22,668 nucleotides of DNA from BPGL01 sp035463115 (GTDB taxonomy: Bacteria > Actinomycetota > UBA4738 > HRBIN12): NCBI GenBank assembly GCA_035463115.1, contig DATHTO010000168.1, positions 1 through 22,668 of the forward strand. Reading direction: 5' to 3'. The notes under the pieces are model-generated. The model did no database searches. It had not been told where the DNA came from and worked only from the letters and a program-made list of their open reading frames with translations. The position numbers and the translations under genes are program-made. This document shows, in pieces, positions 22,647 through 22,668 of the stretch; position 1 is the stretch's first letter, and each line of letters opens with the position of its first letter.

Positions 22647-22668
22647 CCGGCGTCGCGGCGGTTCTCAG

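Noticed and set aside
1..22668. tRNA, rRNA, CRISPR array, insertion sequence or prophage genes
   Set aside because: None seen. The phage-like segment is a domain inside the peptidases and is not accompanied by phage genes.

Overview
The window is about 70% GC with dense, mostly short intergenic gaps. It suggests a high-GC actinobacterium, possibly of the Thermoleophilia (Gaiellales/Solirubrobacterales type). That lineage call is an inference from base composition, several apparently leaderless genes, and a C-terminal PxKF-type domain that I know mainly from secreted actinobacterial proteins. There is no rRNA, tRNA, CRISPR array or transposase, so the lineage cannot be tested from the window itself.

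Left part (1-16,000): a directional array of large secreted proteins on the plus strand. Four consecutive genes (the first cut by the window edge; then 2681, 6017 and 9784) encode paralogous M14 zinc carboxypeptidases. The three complete copies have a signal peptide, a probable prodomain and a beta-rich domain, then the catalytic domain; C-terminal domains follow in all four. In every copy the visible catalytic residues are intact, and the catalytic domain is split by an extra domain of about 100 residues that resembles segments of phage virion proteins. Copies 1 and 2 carry a second insertion directly after the catalytic glutamate. Copy 1 also has a PA domain. A fifth gene (13829) encodes an LVIVD-repeat protein that shares the Ig-like and PxKF C-terminal domains of copies 3 and 4. 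Each of the five genes is followed by its own strong hairpin, and four of the five hairpins are almost the same sequence. The upstream regions share an AATGCG-type element, 16-bp inverted repeats and a CCAGGAGAGG ribosome-binding motif. The genes therefore look like separately transcribed but co-regulated units rather than one operon. A small minus-strand lipoprotein gene with no ATG/GTG/TTG start lies between copy 4 and the LVIVD gene.

Right part (16,000-22,668): single genes in mixed orientation. In order they are a multi-pass membrane protein, an RTX-repeat secreted protein (minus), a glyoxalase I-like enzyme, a lower-GC SRPBCC protein (minus), a small cupin (minus), a secreted M28 aminopeptidase with a PA domain, DapB, and a second cupin with a C-terminal extension (minus). 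Several of these have a -10-like hexamer 6-8 nt before a GTG start, as expected for leaderless transcripts.

Read together, the left part plus the M28 enzyme looks like an extracellular peptide-degradation set: carboxypeptidases and an aminopeptidase trimming peptides from both ends, with a shared C-terminal domain perhaps acting in surface placement. That joint role is inferred from domain content, not shown.
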